Part shown: piece after piece, positions 1-8,033 of the stretch
How the letters are laid out: each line of letters opens with the position of its first letter
Numbering within the stretch: the first letter of the stretch is position 1
Position numbers and translations under genes: made by a program
Notes under the pieces: generated by a model
The model's input: the letters and a program-made list of their open reading frames with translations, nothing else
Databases searched by the model: none
Told to the model about the DNA's origin: nothing
NCBI GenBank assembly: GCA_963831005.1
Contig: CAWHOW010000004.1
Location: forward strand, 7,371 to 71,370
Length of the DNA: 64,000 nucleotides
Source: CAWHOW01 sp963831005
Lineage (GTDB): Bacteria > Bacteroidota > Bacteroidia > Bacteroidales > CG2-30-32-10
Direction: 5' to 3'

Positions 1-147
1 AAGATTTCTCTTTCGGTTCAAAAGATTTCTCTTTCGGCTCGGAAGATTTCTCTTTCGGCTCGGAAGATTTCTCTTTCGGTTCGGAAGATTTCTCTTTCGG
101 GCATAAAGATTTCTTCCCGGCATGGAAAGATCTCTCCTTTCGGCGTG
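1..147. repeat. 21-bp tandem array 1 (about 7 units, continues left of window)
   Basis: Copies of the core AAGATTTCTCTTTCGG begin at 1, 22, 43, 64, 85, 106 and 127, so the period is exactly 21 bp. Across the unit boundary the sequence is TCTTTCG-gtt-CGGAAGA, a short stem with one G-T pair and a 3-nt loop. The array lies beyond the 3' end of the leftward metallopeptidase gene. The last two units are degenerate. It is contiguous repeat without spacers, so it is not a CRISPR. Confidence 0.9.
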
Positions 148-251
148 CCGCTGTCCTCTTTAAATGCACTGACTTGCCTTGCGGTTGTGGGGATTATGCA
201 ACATTAACGCATACTTCTGGCGTTAAGATAAAACGAAAATATAGTTAACCT

Positions 252-2354
252 TTAATTTTGCTTCCCTATTCCCAACACATATTCGCCCTTTTGAAGTGAA
301 GGTGTAGTTAAATATCCCGAAGAAGAAGTGCCTTTAATGGTATGTTTTATAATGTGCCAGTCATCAGCAGTACTGCTGCGGTAAAGCAAAAGCAGCGAGT
401 CGGCAGAGGAGGTTGTAGGTAGAAGCGTATTCTCAGAATTCATGGAAATGCCATTATACTTAAACTTACCACTTCCATTGAAGTCGGAAGGAAATAAGCC
501 ATCAATCTTCCAATAGCCATTTGAAGTTAACCTGTAAATATCCTTTGAAATTTTCTTTACAGGATCAGGAGCAACCCAGTTATATTCAACGCGGAAAAAG
601 GCGGAATCACGTACGTTCTGGACATCGAGAGCGAAAAATGAATTCGGGAAATCGCTTTTGCCTGTTTCTTTGATTATCTTATAAGAAGAGGTGGTGGCGC
701 TGCTCACCTTTTCTTCTAAGTCAAGCATAGCGCAAACCGGGGTAAAAGGTAAGTGAAACAATTTGTTCCCGTATTGTCCCGAAAACTGTATGGTTTCGGT
801 ATATTTCTTCCAGTTCTTATCCATAAAAGTAACTTCGATCTTATTTGAATTTACATAATCTGTTTTGTGATGAAGTTTTTGCCTTACATAAACCATATAA
901 TCATTTCCTTTACCTGTATATTTCATTGAATCTATTGAATACTGTGGGAAGCCGGGCGTTAAAATCCAGCCTGCAAAGAAATCATCCATATTGATACCCG
1001 TGAAAGAAGTGATAAAATCCTTCAGTTGAATAGTGTTCATTGGCCTGAATTTAAAGGTGTTCATCCATGCCTTGATAAATCCAAAGAACAAAGTATCGCC
1101 CAAATAATAGCGCATGGTATGTATCACATCGGCTCCTTTTTTATACACGGTGCTGCTGTAGGTAATGTTGGAAGGGATGCCGTAAATGGCATAATAGCCA
1201 TTATCGTCCAGGTGGCAACTGCTCAGAACCTTAAAATGATTGGCTTTAATGTTTGTCGCATAGCTGCTATGCCCGTAAAGCCCCTCTCTGAAAATAGATT
1301 CGCAGTACGAAGCCCAGCCCTCATTGAGCCACATATCTTCGGCGCTGGCACAGGTAACAAGGTCGCCAAACCAGTGGTGCGAAAGTTCATGGGCATAAAG
1401 TTCTTCAAACACAAGCCTCCCATCAATGCAAACCAACGGGTAAGCAATATTTGAGGCATGCTCCATGGCCCCGTCGTTAAAAGGAACACCAACATATCCT
1501 ACCCTTTCCCACATATAAGGGCCAAAATCCTTTTCATAAATGGAAAGTATGTCCGGCAAATGAATGAAAGAAGCCCTGGCTTTGACAGTATCGGAAGCCG
1601 GAACATATATCATTACGGGTATACTGCCTTTCATCCCTTTAAAAGTAGAGGTAACGGGAACATAATCTCCAATGGCAACAGAGGCGAGGTAAGTAGGTAT
1701 TGCTGAATGCAAGCGCCAGTAGAATGTTTTGGTGCCATCGCCGTTATTTGTTTCTTTCATCAGCGTACCGTCACAAACTGCCGTCTTGGTATCTTTCACA
1801 CGAATGAAGCAATCGTAGGTGGCACGGTCAATAAAATCGTCAACACAGGGAAACCATGCCCGTCCGAAGTTATGCGGCTCAGCCTGAAATCCTATACCCA
1901 AGTTATATGCATAAGCGCTGTCGGCAGTAAAATAAAAGCCGCCCCAGCCGGAGGCATCCATTTGCGGCTGACCGTGGTAATAAACTTTAAGGGATACCGT
2001 ATCATTAATATTTATTGTCTTTACCAGCGGTATCCTCAACAACAAACCATCATAAAAGAATGACTTTACTTTTGCCTTGCCCTCGCATACCGAATCTACT
2101 GTCATTTTAAGCAAGTCAAGGGGGATAAAGCGGATATTATTCATTTTAGGAGTAAGCTTTATTTCGGTGTATCCTTTAATGGTCTTAGTGGAAAGATGAA
2201 TAATATCAAGATGTATGGCATAGTTCACCACATGTATGGTATCGCTTTTGAGTCTCAATTTAGGTTTCTTTGGCGCTTTATTATTACTAATGAAAGCACT
2301 GAAAAGAAGAACTGCAAGAGACACAATACACGATAACTTAAAAATGCGCTTCAT
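252..2354 (-). CDS. M1 family (aminopeptidase N-like) metallopeptidase, secreted
   Basis: Predicted zinc peptidase of 700 residues. A hydrophobic signal segment covers residues 5-23. The gluzincin zinc site HELSHHWFGD is near residue 322, followed by the distal ligand in NEGWASYCE about 18 residues later; the substrate-binding GAMEN-like motif reads GAMEH just upstream (near 295). This order is typical of M1 aminopeptidases. The last part (about 570-700) resembles a small beta domain and is not recognised as a T9SS sorting domain. The gene is monocistronic, with a Bacteroidota -7 box at 2369-2376 and the tandem array at 1-147 beyond its stop. Replacement of the Asn of GAMEN by His may change specificity. 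Exact substrate unknown. Confidence 0.88.
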   Translation of the reverse strand: MKRIFKLSCIVSLAVLLFSAFISNNKAPKKPKLRLKSDTIHVVNYAIHLDIIHLSTKTIKGYTEIKLTPKMNNIRFIPLDLLKMTVDSVCEGKAKVKSFFYDGLLLRIPLVKTININDTVSLKVYYHGQPQMDASGWGGFYFTADSAYAYNLGIGFQAEPHNFGRAWFPCVDDFIDRATYDCFIRVKDTKTAVCDGTLMKETNNGDGTKTFYWRLHSAIPTYLASVAIGDYVPVTSTFKGMKGSIPVMIYVPASDTVKARASFIHLPDILSIYEKDFGPYMWERVGYVGVPFNDGAMEHASNIAYPLVCIDGRLVFEELYAHELSHHWFGDLVTCASAEDMWLNEGWASYCESIFREGLYGHSSYATNIKANHFKVLSSCHLDDNGYYAIYGIPSNITYSSTVYKKGADVIHTMRYYLGDTLFFGFIKAWMNTFKFRPMNTIQLKDFITSFTGINMDDFFAGWILTPGFPQYSIDSMKYTGKGNDYMVYVRQKLHHKTDYVNSNKIEVTFMDKNWKKYTETIQFSGQYGNKLFHLPFTPVCAMLDLEEKVSSATTSSYKIIKETGKSDFPNSFFALDVQNVRDSAFFRVEYNWVAPDPVKKISKDIYRLTSNGYWKIDGLFPSDFNGSGKFKYNGISMNSENTLLPTTSSADSLLLLYRSSTADDWHIIKHTIKGTSSSGYLTTPSLQKGEYVLGIGKQN

Positions 2355-2368
2355 AAATACTTTTTTTA

Positions 2369-2376
2369 CAAAAATA
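2369..2376 (-). promoter_or_regulatory. -7 box (TATTTTTG) for the M1 peptidase gene
   Basis: On the minus strand this reads TATTTTTG, matching the Bacteroidota TAnnTTTG consensus, and lies 15 bp before the start codon at 2354. It implies a very short 5' leader. Confidence 0.5.
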
Positions 2377-2426
2377 CTTAATACAATGAAGATTTATATA
2401 TTGTTGCCATATTTGTTAATAACTGA

Positions 2427-2434
2427 TATATTTG
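2427..2434 (+). promoter_or_regulatory. -7 box (TATATTTG) for the efflux operon
   Basis: TATATTTG matches TAnnTTTG and lies 23 bp before the ATG at 2458. This supports starting the TolC-like protein at 2458 rather than at the upstream in-frame ATG at 2236, which would lie before the promoter. Confidence 0.6.
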
Positions 2435-2457
2435 CATTCGATTTTATTAGTTTTTCC

Positions 2458-3906
2458 ATGAAAAGATTTATCATCATATTGTTTTCCGCCCTCATTTCCT
2501 TTGTTTCGATACAAGCTCAGACAGCCTTAAAGCAAGGCGGGAAAGTATGGTCGCTCCATGATTGCATTGATTATGCCCTTGCAAATAACATTCAGGTAAA
2601 GCAACAGCAGTTAAACGAGCAGGTTGCTAAAATTAACCTGCTTCAGAGCAATCTAAGTTTATTTCCGGGAGTTGAAGCCGATGCATCGCATGGGTATAAC
2701 TATGGCAGAACTATTGATATGTTCACCAACCAATTTGCAACAAGCACGGTGCAGTCGGATAATTTTTACTTAAGCAGCAGTGTAACTGTTTTCAATGGCT
2801 TCCAACTTCTAAACACCATTAAACAGAACAGGGTCAATCTGCAGGCAAGCCAGTACGACCTTGACAAAATGATGAACGACATTTCACTGAACATTGCTAC
2901 AGCTTATCTCCAAATACTTTATAATATCGAATTGCTTAACAATGCCCAGAACCAGCTTGATGTAACGAAACAACAGGTAGAAAGGACAAAGAAACTTGTT
3001 GATGTAGGTACAGCAGCAAAAGGCGATCTTTTGACTCTCGAAGCCCAGGCAGCATCCGAAGACTTGAATGTAGTTACTGCTCAGAATACGCTCGATCAAT
3101 ATTACCTTTCGCTATCACAGATGCTTAATCTTTCATCGCCCGATAGTTTTAAAATTGCCATCCCCAAGATTGACGCACCTCTTGAAACTGCTGTTCTTTT
3201 AACACCTGAACAGGTTTTTGCTTTTGCCATGAACACACAGCCCGAAATTAAAAGCGCTGAACTGAAAGTGCAAAGCTCGGAGGTAGGCTTATCCATCGCC
3301 CGCGGCATGAGAAGTCCAAATATTTCATTACGAGGTTCTCTTGGGACGGGGTTTTCCGGCGACAGCAAACAAATTAAAGGGACCCCGTCATATTCAGGTT
3401 TGGATACTATAGGCTATACTTATTCTACAACGCCGGTTGCAGTAGTGCAGCCCCAATTTGCTTATCAAACGGAAACAGTACCTTTCAAAGACCAGATTAA
3501 AGATAACTTTAACAAATCCATTAGCCTTTATCTTAGCATGCCTCTTTTCAGTGGATGGAGAACAAATGGCAATATAAGTAAAGCAAAGATTGCTATCAGG
3601 AATGCTGAATATACCCTTCAAACTACAAAGAACTCTTTATTCCAAAGCATACAGCAGGCTTATGCCGATGCAACTGCTGCACGCAATAAATACAAATCTT
3701 CGCAGAAATCGGTAGATGCCATGAAAGAATCTTTCAAGTACGCTGAACAGAGATATAATGTGGGTCTGGTTAATTCTGTAGATTATGATGATGCCAAGAA
3801 TAAGCTTGCTGAAGCCCAATCGAACCTCCTACAGGCAAAGTATGAATTTGTATTCCGCCTGAAGATACTGGATTTCTACATGGGGAAACCAATTGAATTA
3901 AAATAA
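2458..3906 (+). CDS. TolC-family outer membrane efflux protein
   Basis: 482 residues from the ATG at 2458, which gives a clean signal peptide (MKRFIIILFSALISFVSIQAQ). The mature part has the two-fold repeated OEP architecture: long alanine/asparagine/glutamine-rich helices with barrel strands between (for example the NGFQLLN and FSGWRTNG strands). It would form the trimeric outer membrane tunnel of a tripartite pump. The next gene (22 bp downstream) is the matching periplasmic adaptor, so the two are likely one operon. No inner membrane pump (RND or MacB ABC) is encoded here; it must be elsewhere. An upstream in-frame extension exists but overlaps the promoter and has no signal-peptide character. 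Confidence 0.9.
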   Translation: MKRFIIILFSALISFVSIQAQTALKQGGKVWSLHDCIDYALANNIQVKQQQLNEQVAKINLLQSNLSLFPGVEADASHGYNYGRTIDMFTNQFATSTVQSDNFYLSSSVTVFNGFQLLNTIKQNRVNLQASQYDLDKMMNDISLNIATAYLQILYNIELLNNAQNQLDVTKQQVERTKKLVDVGTAAKGDLLTLEAQAASEDLNVVTAQNTLDQYYLSLSQMLNLSSPDSFKIAIPKIDAPLETAVLLTPEQVFAFAMNTQPEIKSAELKVQSSEVGLSIARGMRSPNISLRGSLGTGFSGDSKQIKGTPSYSGLDTIGYTYSTTPVAVVQPQFAYQTETVPFKDQIKDNFNKSISLYLSMPLFSGWRTNGNISKAKIAIRNAEYTLQTTKNSLFQSIQQAYADATAARNKYKSSQKSVDAMKESFKYAEQRYNVGLVNSVDYDDAKNKLAEAQSNLLQAKYEFVFRLKILDFYMGKPIELK

Positions 3907-3927
3907 ACGCATTTAACTTTCTGAAAT

Positions 3928-5340
3928 ATGAAGAACAGGAAAAAGTTTATAAGATATTTACTCATTACTTTGGGAGTGCTGTTAATTATAGTTATCGTGG
4001 GAAAGCAAGCCGGTTGGATAGGAAAAAAAGATGAAACCAAGGTAAGCACAGAATTAGTTTCAAAAAAGACTATTATAGAAACTGTTTCTGCTAATGGTAA
4101 GATTCAGCCAGTCGTTGAGGTAAAGATAAGCCCCGATGTTTCGGGTGAGATCATGGAACTAGATATAAAAGAAGGCGACCATGTAAAAAAGGGAGACTTG
4201 CTTGCAAAAATTAATCCTGATGCGTACAAATCAAACCAGGACAGGATGGTGGCAGCATTGAATACTTCAAAAGCTCAACTGGCAAATTCAAAAGCAACAC
4301 TTTCTACCTTCCAGTCGCAACTGGCAAATGCTGAAGCTTCATATAACAGGAGCAAAACATTATATGCGTCAGGAACTATTTCTGCATCTGATTGGGATGC
4401 TGCTCAGGCATCATTCAATGTTGCTGTTGCCAATGTAGAAGGAGGGAAAGAAAGTGTAAAAGCTGCAGAATTCAATGTGGTCAGTGCAGAAGCTTCGCTG
4501 AAAGAAGCGGATGATGATCTTGTTAAGACATCTGTTTATGCTCCGGTTAGCGGTACAATTTCATTGCTTAATGTTGAAAAGGGAGAAAGAGTTGTGGGAA
4601 CATCTCAATTTACGGGAACCGAAATGATGAGGTTAGCTAACCTGAATGAAATGGAAGTGAATGTTAGCGTAAATGAAAATGATATTGTACGGGTGAAGAT
4701 TGGCGACACTGCCAGTATAGAAGTTGACGCTTACCTGAAAAGAAAATTTAAAGGCATTGTAACAGAAATATCGAATTCTGCCAATAACTCAACATCAACA
4801 GCTTCTACATCTATTGACCAGGTTACCAATTTTGATGTTAAGGTCAGAATATTAAGGGAATCATATACGGATCTACTTTCAAAAACAGATACCAGTTCAT
4901 CTCCTTTCCGTCCCGGAATGTCAGCCACTGTTGATATCCAGACAAAGACAGTTATAAATACTTTAGCTGTTCCTATACAAGCAGTAACATCAAGAGAAGA
5001 CACATCAACAGCTAATGACAAAAAGAACCCTGCTAAAAAGAAAGAAGATGCCCCTCCCCCTTCTGGTCCGGGTGATAATGGTCCCATAATCACAAAAAAA
5101 GATCTTCAGAAAGAAGGCGAAACTGTTGAATTTGTTTTTATTTATAACGATGGCATTGTAAAAAAGCAAAAAGTAAAAACAGGCATACAGGACAATAATT
5201 ATATCCAGATTTTGGAAGGCTTAACGGAAAAGCAGGAAGTAGTGGTTGCTCCTTACAAAGCAGTATCAAAACTGCTTAATGATGGCGACAAGGTAAAGAA
5301 AGTTGATAAAAAGGATCTATTTGCAGAAGGTGGAAATTAA
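3928..5340 (+). CDS. HlyD/MacA-type periplasmic adaptor subunit
   Basis: 470 residues. One N-terminal membrane anchor (about 10-28, YLLITLGVLLIIVIVGKQ), a biotinyl-lipoyl half (SPDVSGEIMELDIKEGDHVKKGDLL), a coiled-coil hairpin rich in Ala, Ser and Lys (about 100-195), the second lipoyl half (VYAPVSGTISLLNVEKGERV), then beta-barrel and membrane-proximal domains. This is the MacA/HlyD order. A Lys/Pro-rich linker (about 365-385, including DDKKNPAKKKEDAPPP) interrupts the C-terminal region. It would bridge the TolC-like tunnel encoded just upstream to an inner membrane transporter not present here. Substrate unknown. Confidence 0.9.
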   Translation: MKNRKKFIRYLLITLGVLLIIVIVGKQAGWIGKKDETKVSTELVSKKTIIETVSANGKIQPVVEVKISPDVSGEIMELDIKEGDHVKKGDLLAKINPDAYKSNQDRMVAALNTSKAQLANSKATLSTFQSQLANAEASYNRSKTLYASGTISASDWDAAQASFNVAVANVEGGKESVKAAEFNVVSAEASLKEADDDLVKTSVYAPVSGTISLLNVEKGERVVGTSQFTGTEMMRLANLNEMEVNVSVNENDIVRVKIGDTASIEVDAYLKRKFKGIVTEISNSANNSTSTASTSIDQVTNFDVKVRILRESYTDLLSKTDTSSSPFRPGMSATVDIQTKTVINTLAVPIQAVTSREDTSTANDKKNPAKKKEDAPPPSGPGDNGPIITKKDLQKEGETVEFVFIYNDGIVKKQKVKTGIQDNNYIQILEGLTEKQEVVVAPYKAVSKLLNDGDKVKKVDKKDLFAEGGN

Positions 5341-5370
5341 CCTTCTTTAATTTTTATTATCAACTACCTT

Positions 5371-6096
5371 ATGCCTTATATTCTTTATCTTGAGACAGCA
5401 ACAAAAATATGTTCTGTAGCATTAGCTAAGGATGAAACTCTTATTTCTCTTAAAGAAACATCCGTTGTAAATTCCCATTCGTCCCTGATAACGCTTTATG
5501 CTGAAGAAGTAATAAAAGAAGCAAAAATTGAATTCAGTAATCTTGCTGCAGTTTGTGTCAGCATGGGGCCAGGCAGTTATACTGGTTTGCGCATAGGGGT
5601 TTCAACAGCCAAAGGATTTTGTTATGCATTCGGCATACCTTTAATTGCTGTAAATACATTGCAATCAATGGCAAAACTATACACAATAGAACATTCTGAA
5701 TTAAATAAGGATATTATTCTTTGCCCAATGATAGATGCAAGGCGAATGGAAGTATTCACTGCTTTCTTTGATAAGGAGGCATCATTCGTAAGAGAAACGA
5801 AAGCCGATATTATTAATGGGGAATCTTATTCTGATTTTCTTTCGAAAAACAAAGTCATTTTCTTTGGTGATGGCGCTGATAAATGCAGACAATTTCTATC
5901 ACAAAACGCCAACAGCCAGGTTGAGGATTCATTTACAGTTTCTTCAAAAGGTATGATCTCACTAGCTTTTGAAAAGTTTAAGAAAAAGCAATTTGAAGAG
6001 ACTGCTTATTTCGAGCCTTATTATTTAAAAGATTTTGTTGCCACTATCCCCAGAAAGTTGACAGATATAATAAACGCCAAGAAAACAGGTAAGTAA
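5371..6096 (+). CDS. tsaB: tRNA threonylcarbamoyladenosine biosynthesis protein TsaB
   Basis: 241 residues, the usual length. The N-terminal ASKHA fold is clear: ILYLETATKICSVALA, then the strongly conserved MGPGSYTGLRIGVSTAKGF (about 66-84) and IPLIAVNTLQSMA. TsaB partners TsaD and TsaE in making t6A37 on ANN-decoding tRNAs and is essential in most bacteria. It starts 30 bp after the adaptor gene on the same strand; the functions are unrelated, so any co-transcription is probably incidental. A bidirectional terminator follows at 6123-6150. Confidence 0.95.
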   Translation: MPYILYLETATKICSVALAKDETLISLKETSVVNSHSSLITLYAEEVIKEAKIEFSNLAAVCVSMGPGSYTGLRIGVSTAKGFCYAFGIPLIAVNTLQSMAKLYTIEHSELNKDIILCPMIDARRMEVFTAFFDKEASFVRETKADIINGESYSDFLSKNKVIFFGDGADKCRQFLSQNANSQVEDSFTVSSKGMISLAFEKFKKKQFEETAYFEPYYLKDFVATIPRKLTDIINAKKTGK

Positions 6097-6122
6097 ATAT
6101 TATTGCAACGAATCCAATCATA

Positions 6123-6150
6123 AAAAAAGCGGCAATTTCTTGCCGCTTTT
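6123..6150. terminator. Bidirectional terminator between convergent genes
   Basis: AAAAGCGGCAA-tttc-TTGCCGCTTTT forms an 11-bp stem with A-tract and T-tract on either side, between tsaB (plus) and the lipoprotein gene (minus). Confidence 0.85.
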
Positions 6151-6167
6151 CAGGTTAATAATATGTT

Positions 6168-7130
6168 CTATGGGAGAGAAAGATATATAGTGCCGGGAGT
6201 ACCTTTTATATCCCAATCCAACCTGTAATCATCTGCACAGGTTCCCTGGGCAACAAGTGCATCACTGCTATTATAACCGAAAGTAAGCTTAGCGCTTTTC
6301 GGAACACTGGGTATCTGGTAAACTATTTGCCCCCATATTGGTACCCATTGATAACTAATACAAGTGTTATAAGTATATTGAATAGGTGTATTAATCTGAG
6401 TGAAGAAGGCTTCACCCTTCCTGTTAGTGCCATATTCTACCAGATTAGAATACACTGAATTGGATCCAAAACCACTAACGGTTACAGTTAGTGCAGAAGG
6501 GAATGTGCCACCCCATATCCTTTGCCTTGAAATAGTCCATAATCTCTGAATGCCATCGTCAAATGTTATTGTCATTGCACCGGTAATAGTATGTGTTACC
6601 GTTGCAGATGAACCATTAAGATTCATTATCAAACCCCCTTTAACATTTGTCCATGTCCTTGTACCAGTGAATATGAAGGTTTTTGCCGCAGTTACTTTTG
6701 TCACAGCTAAACTTAAATAAGTATAGGTAACTGTACAACCAGTATCTTTCCAACGACGATTAAGAGGTTTTGTAATCACTACAGTTCCTGTTCTACTGAA
6801 ATTAAGTCCTTTATTAAATCCGCTATATATCATAGTAATTTGAAGGGTATCCCCTCCCCCGACCGTATCCACCTTAATAGTACAGTTGCTAACAGTAGTG
6901 TCCATTCCTTTTGAACTTGAAAGTTTTGACGAGGATAATACGGCATTTGCATCATTAGTAATTTCATCATCGCTTGCCTGAAACTGTGCATCATCCTTAG
7001 AAAGTTGTTGCAAAGACGTAGTATCAGGATTTGTAACATCATTTGTCCTGTTTTTCTTGCATCCCGAAAAAATAATTCCAGCCACTGCAAAAATGATTGC
7101 AATAAGCTTTAACATTTTTGTTGATTTCAT
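6168..7130 (-). CDS. Putative lipoprotein of unknown function
   Basis: 320 residues from the ATG at 7130, chosen because it begins a lipoprotein signal (MKSTKMLKLIAIIFAVAGIIFSGCKKN; lipobox FSGC). An in-frame upstream ATG at 7214 would overlap the promoter. The mature protein is rich in Thr, Ser and Gly and looks all-beta (repeated short strands such as GTVVITKPLNRRW and TFIFTGTRTW). I do not recognise the family. It lies downstream of the FecI/FecR/TonB-receptor operon on the same strand, but has its own -7 box, so it may be independently expressed. Confidence 0.75.
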   Translation of the reverse strand: MKSTKMLKLIAIIFAVAGIIFSGCKKNRTNDVTNPDTTSLQQLSKDDAQFQASDDEITNDANAVLSSSKLSSSKGMDTTVSNCTIKVDTVGGGDTLQITMIYSGFNKGLNFSRTGTVVITKPLNRRWKDTGCTVTYTYLSLAVTKVTAAKTFIFTGTRTWTNVKGGLIMNLNGSSATVTHTITGAMTITFDDGIQRLWTISRQRIWGGTFPSALTVTVSGFGSNSVYSNLVEYGTNRKGEAFFTQINTPIQYTYNTCISYQWVPIWGQIVYQIPSVPKSAKLTFGYNSSDALVAQGTCADDYRLDWDIKGTPGTIYLSLP

Positions 7131-7144
7131 GATATTATTGTTTT

Positions 7145-7152
7145 CAAATATA
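7145..7152 (-). promoter_or_regulatory. -7 box (TATATTTG) for the lipoprotein gene
   Basis: Minus-strand TATATTTG, 15 bp upstream of the chosen start at 7130. It supports that start over the one at 7214. Confidence 0.55.
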
Positions 7153-7217
7153 ATACACATTAAACCTGTTTTACCCTGATAAATAAATTTGATAATATAT
7201 TTATTTAATAACAATTA

Positions 7218-8033
7218 TCAACGAACTACCTTCGGATAAACAGTATAAACACCACATACAGCAAAGAATCCCTCTGCCCCGTTACTTAAATTAGTTGGCA
7301 AATTTGCCCGCTCTGTATCGAACAGGCCTCCCTGCCAGGTTGTTTCTAATAATAACGCCCTAATATATTGAGCATATGCTAAAGTTATTGAATATCTGTT
7401 TTCTGTAATTCGCGTGTTGGCAGGAAAAGAAACAGATTGTATTCCAGGAGGAAAAATTTCACTTTCATCAATTGTAGGCAATGTATAATATATCAATCTT
7501 GCAGAAGAGTCAGGACTATGCGTGTTATTTTTTGACCAATCCAGAAGGATCTCATACATCGCATAGTTTACAGCATCATAATTGTTATCAAGACTAATAT
7601 GGTACAAAGTATCATTACTGTCTTTTATTGGCTGTAAAGGTTGAGAAATAGTAATCGCAGGCAACATTGTAGTTGTTGCTGAATAATTCACATTATTATA
7701 ACTTATCTGTAACGTATAATTTTCCCCTGGTCTACATATAGAATCATTAGAAGTTTGATAGATTCCTGAGTTTAGAGAACTCTCCTTTAATTGATACGAA
7801 CCATCCTGATTGCTGATAACTACTTTTGCACCTGAAACAGGCATGGGAACTGCATTTAATTGAGTAACGGGAAAACTTAATTTAATACTTTGTATTGTAT
7901 TTGTATCCCCACTTGTAATTATTCCATCAACAATAATAATATTGGTATCGCCACTCTTTAATGGCCAGTCTACCTTTTTTTCGCAGCTCGCTAATGATAT
8001 AGTTATGAATATATAAAATACTGTTTTTTTCAT
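7218..8033 (-). CDS. DUF4249-type outer membrane lipoprotein
   Basis: 271 residues. Lipoprotein signal MKKTVFYIFITISLASCEKK (lipobox LASC). The following segment (IIVDGIITSGDTNTIQSIKLSFPV, then a carboxypeptidase-regulatory-like beta sandwich with ISNQDGSYQLKESS) matches the DUF4249 family, which in Bacteroidota is usually encoded directly after a SusC/FecA-like TonB receptor. Its start overlaps the stop of the receptor gene by 4 nt (ATGA), so translation is coupled. It probably acts as a surface partner of the receptor, in a role analogous to SusD, but no SusD homologue is present. Confidence 0.8.
   Translation of the reverse strand: MKKTVFYIFITISLASCEKKVDWPLKSGDTNIIIVDGIITSGDTNTIQSIKLSFPVTQLNAVPMPVSGAKVVISNQDGSYQLKESSLNSGIYQTSNDSICRPGENYTLQISYNNVNYSATTTMLPAITISQPLQPIKDSNDTLYHISLDNNYDAVNYAMYEILLDWSKNNTHSPDSSARLIYYTLPTIDESEIFPPGIQSVSFPANTRITENRYSITLAYAQYIRALLLETTWQGGLFDTERANLPTNLSNGAEGFFAVCGVYTVYPKVVR

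Noticed and set aside
2236..2457. N-terminal extension of the TolC-like protein
   Set aside because: It lies upstream of the promoter at 2427-2434 and before a clean signal peptide starting at 2458.
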